DNA of 5,258 nt from Kouleothrix aurantiaca (GTDB lineage Bacteria; Chloroflexota; Chloroflexia; Chloroflexales; Roseiflexaceae). The translations under genes and the position numbers were made by a program. Each line of letters opens with the position of its first letter. The first letter of the stretch is position 1. Shown piece after piece: positions 3,412-5,258 of the stretch. The notes under the pieces were generated by a model. It searched no databases. It saw only the letters and a list, made by a program, of their open reading frames with translations, and was not told where the DNA came from. The stretch spans positions 1 through 5,258 of the forward strand of contig LJCR01000206.1 of the NCBI GenBank assembly GCA_001399705.1, in the 5' to 3' direction.

Positions 3412-4926
3412 CTATAGTCGCTTCAACGTCATCCTTTTAGCAGGATCGCTCTTGTTGACAAGAGTAACGGTGTTGTTGTCTGATGACACCTCGACAGTGT
3501 ATTCGCTATCCCTGCTGCCAAGAGGCCAATAAAACTGTTTTTTCTTCATGTAATACAAAAAATTGTCGTAAATTTCGCGACCCTCACCACTTTTGAGACC
3601 AACTCTGCCATTGTCAAGAAATATCATAATAGTTTCGGGCTGCTCCACAACAGACCATTTCCCTACTAGAAAAGCTGTACCTGCATCTATATCAGCGTCG
3701 TTTGCCGCTTCTGTTGCCCGTATCGCTTGTGCAGTTGCCTGACCTTGGGGTGTATATGTATACAGTTGGTCGCGCGTTGAAGGTATGATCAATAACACTC
3801 CTAAAGTGAGTGCGGCTAAAACAACAAAAAAGAGAATAACCCCAATCAAGCTTTGGTAGGATGGCCACACATCCTCCCCGCCATCTCCTTGCCCACGTAA
3901 CCTCAGTCGCTCAAGTCGATGTTCAGAATATGGCATAGCTAAAAGGAATTCGGGAGTTGCAATATCATAGACCTTATATTTTTGCACATACTCAGTGAGC
4001 GCCTCTCCTTGTCCGCACGCTTGCGCAAGTCGATCAGCGTCAAACTCCCGTTCGCGTCGAAAATTATTCCACTTACCACAAAAAGCTGCTACACCTAATT
4101 CGCCACCTGCAAGTATCATGAGCAATACGACAAGACACCCAAGTGCGGTTGTCGCCTGCGTACGTCCCCCATCTGAAGCATAAAAAAACTGCTTAGTGAC
4201 GTGCGGCCCTGCCGCCTTGGCACCCTGTAAGACAGGTGCGGTGGGGTACAATCTAAACCGCGCGAGTGCACGCTCAACTTGACTATCAAAGCTGAGAACG
4301 TGTGATAACTCACGCGCTAAGAGTGCTCCCAAGTACTTGCTCTCAAGCAGCGCTGTAGTGATATAGATTTTGTCTCCGAAACGGGTTATTTCCTCCTCTT
4401 GCGAATTCGGGATCATCCTAATTTCAAATCGCTTTCCCAGCTTAGCGCGTCGCCTATGTATCTCCTGTTGGTGCTTCTCAGGAAAGGTCTTAATAATGTC
4501 GTCAATAATTTCTTCTTGCCTATCAGAAAGCTTTCCAGCTTCGGTCTTTATCCACCACGGCCAAATTACATCTGGCAGAATTCGCGTACCAAAAAGCGCC
4601 GGCACAATCGTGAGAACACTTAAGATGATAGGAAAAATACTTATGACAGCAACAAACTTAGCCACGGATACAAGATACTCTACTCTTCCCTCTCCAGTGA
4701 GCGTATATATTGGATTATGTATTCTGTAGCCAGAAAGAATTGCATCAACGAACGTGTTTACTAAGACGAATATGCCCAGAAAGAGCACGGCTCGTGCAAC
4801 TGCGCATATAATCTCTACAAGCAATGTCCCAAAATAAAGCGACCACACGACCCTGGTATATTTACGCATCGGCTTATTAATAAGCTTTTGCCTGGCAAGC
4901 TTGTTGTCGGAAAACATGTGTATCAC
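3412..4926 (-). CDS. M48-like membrane protein with degenerate zinc motif
   Basis: This encodes 504 residues from GTG 4926 to TAG. Another possible start is ATG 4917 (501 residues), with GGTGAT four bases upstream. Hydrophobic segments lie at about 28-60, 85-113, 260-284 and 358-382. Between them are the landmarks of an HtpX/M48-type metallopeptidase: an ALLxxExxH helix at 201-209 and REREFDAD (291-298), which aligns with the third-ligand Glu (E294) and following Asp (D298) of the family. PYSEHRLERLR (332-342) resembles the family's usual downstream segment. The expected HExxH is instead R205-E-L-S-H209, so the first zinc-binding His is an Arg and activity is doubtful. Residues 416-504, after the last helix, form a separate beta-rich module beginning LVGKW, resembling lipocalin-like lipoprotein domains and probably extracytoplasmic. 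It may be a pseudo-protease with a scaffold or sensor role; that is inference. Confidence 0.75.
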   Translation of the reverse strand: MIHMFSDNKLARQKLINKPMRKYTRVVWSLYFGTLLVEIICAVARAVLFLGIFVLVNTFVDAILSGYRIHNPIYTLTGEGRVEYLVSVAKFVAVISIFPIILSVLTIVPALFGTRILPDVIWPWWIKTEAGKLSDRQEEIIDDIIKTFPEKHQQEIHRRRAKLGKRFEIRMIPNSQEEEITRFGDKIYITTALLESKYLGALLARELSHVLSFDSQVERALARFRLYPTAPVLQGAKAAGPHVTKQFFYASDGGRTQATTALGCLVVLLMILAGGELGVAAFCGKWNNFRREREFDADRLAQACGQGEALTEYVQKYKVYDIATPEFLLAMPYSEHRLERLRLRGQGDGGEDVWPSYQSLIGVILFFVVLAALTLGVLLIIPSTRDQLYTYTPQGQATAQAIRATEAANDADIDAGTAFLVGKWSVVEQPETIMIFLDNGRVGLKSGEGREIYDNFLYYMKKKQFYWPLGSRDSEYTVEVSSDNNTVTLVNKSDPAKRMTLKRL

Positions 4927-4939
4927 CGTTTCCTGATAT

Positions 4940-4945
4940 GTTATA
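4940..4945 (-). promoter_or_regulatory. Possible -10 box for M48-like gene
   Basis: On the minus strand this is TATAAC, 5 of 6 to TATAAT. No good -35 is found at 16-18 bases upstream. The predicted start at about 4933 leaves 16 bases before ATG 4917, enough for the GGTGAT ribosome site. It leaves only 7 before GTG 4926, which would favour the ATG start. Confidence 0.3.
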
Positions 4946-5017
4946 CTAACGTCACGCTAGCATAAGCCTGAGCTGCTGCCCCCTGACCGTATTCACCGTC
5001 TTTTGAATGCGGGAAGA

Positions 5018-5076
5018 AAGTCTATTATTTGCCCAATGGACTTATTCTCTCCTGACCTCGGGGCAAATCGAGGTCA
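5018..5076. repeat. Adjacent hairpins with fully complementary loops (kissing-loop candidate)
   Basis: Hairpin 1 has stem AAGTC (5018-5022) with GACTT (5039-5043) and a 16-base loop containing ATTTGCCC (5027-5034). Hairpin 2 has stem TGACCTCG (5053-5060) with CGAGGTCA (5069-5076) and an 8-base loop GGGCAAAT (5061-5068). The second loop is the exact reverse complement of the segment in the first loop. No T-run follows on either strand. It lies in the gap between two same-strand genes, so on the minus strand it would sit in the 3' region of one and the upstream region of the other. Confidence 0.5.
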
Positions 5077-5134
5077 CGGTACACAGTAACTACACAAGAG
5101 AAAAGCGGGCGGCCAGGCGTTATTTAGGTTCTTC

Positions 5135-5257
5135 CTATTCACCTGCCCCGAGAAGAGGGTATTGCCCGTTCCTTGTCGCAATTTCCCAAATAGGCTCAGT
5201 AAGCACTTTGGTTAGTGGCTCACCTTTGCGGGCAAAAATCCGGTCAATACTCGTAAA
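5135..5257 (-). CDS. C-terminal end of a gene cut by the window edge
   Basis: One minus-strand frame stays open from the right edge to a TAG at 5135-5137, giving 40 residues beginning FTSIDRIFARKGEPLTKVLT and ending PLLGAGE. The other two minus-strand frames stop within about 45 bases. The composition looks like a soluble protein tail with normal amino-acid use. The family is not recognised from so short a piece. It is oriented like the M48-like gene 208 bases downstream, but the gap and its hairpins argue against a tight operon. Confidence 0.45.
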   Translation of the reverse strand, partial: FTSIDRIFARKGEPLTKVLTEPIWEIATRNGQYPLLGAGE

Positions 5258-5258
5258 C

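Noticed and set aside
4370..4729. Plus-strand 119-codon frame opposite the M48-like gene
   Set aside because: It is antisense to the zinc-motif and membrane region of a recognisable gene, has no ribosome-binding site and no family resemblance.

Overview
This is a bacterial window of moderate GC. The genes are small, the standard code fits every call, and TAG is the most common stop. No rRNA, tRNA, CRISPR array or transposase was found. The mix of genes (RadC-like JAMM protein, DUF2726 protein, VapBC-type toxin-antitoxin pair, an M48-like membrane protein with a broken zinc motif, orphan genes) and the many inverted repeats suggest an accessory or island-like region. The host cannot be named from sequence alone. 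A candidate-phylum (Patescibacteria-like) or other environmental bacterium is only a guess, from the mix of families and the short or absent 5' leaders.

Layout. 1-580: a repeat-dense block. A perfect 14-bp inverted repeat (14-27 and 526-539) encloses a 77-codon two-helix membrane protein gene on the minus strand, with elaborate nested palindromes on either side. The left set (54-118) includes a convincing plus-strand intrinsic terminator. The right set (391-457 and 459-512) lies over and upstream of the small gene's putative promoter. 540-733: a 19-bp palindrome, a TATAAT box, a possible 17-codon leader ORF and an extended -10 box, leading to the DUF2726 gene (734-1264, +). That gene ends 8 bases from the convergent radC-like gene (1273-1923, -). 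Next come a PIN toxin and ribbon-helix-helix antitoxin operon (1991-2708, -), a 175-base divergent promoter region with two AT-rich palindromes sharing a core, and an unrecognised 157-residue gene (2884-3357, +). The M48-like gene (3412-4926, -) follows, then a 208-base gap with two adjacent hairpins whose loops are perfectly complementary. The 3' end of another minus-strand gene runs off the right edge.

How the genes may work together. The only clear functional unit is vapBC, with autoregulation suggested by a palindrome at its predicted transcription start. The divergent orphan gene has the same palindrome core over its own promoter and may belong to the same regulon. For three genes (DUF2726, radC-like, orphan) the predicted promoter puts the transcription start at or within a few bases of the start codon and no Shine-Dalgarno sequence is present, which suggests leaderless mRNAs. 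The remaining genes show no evident common pathway.
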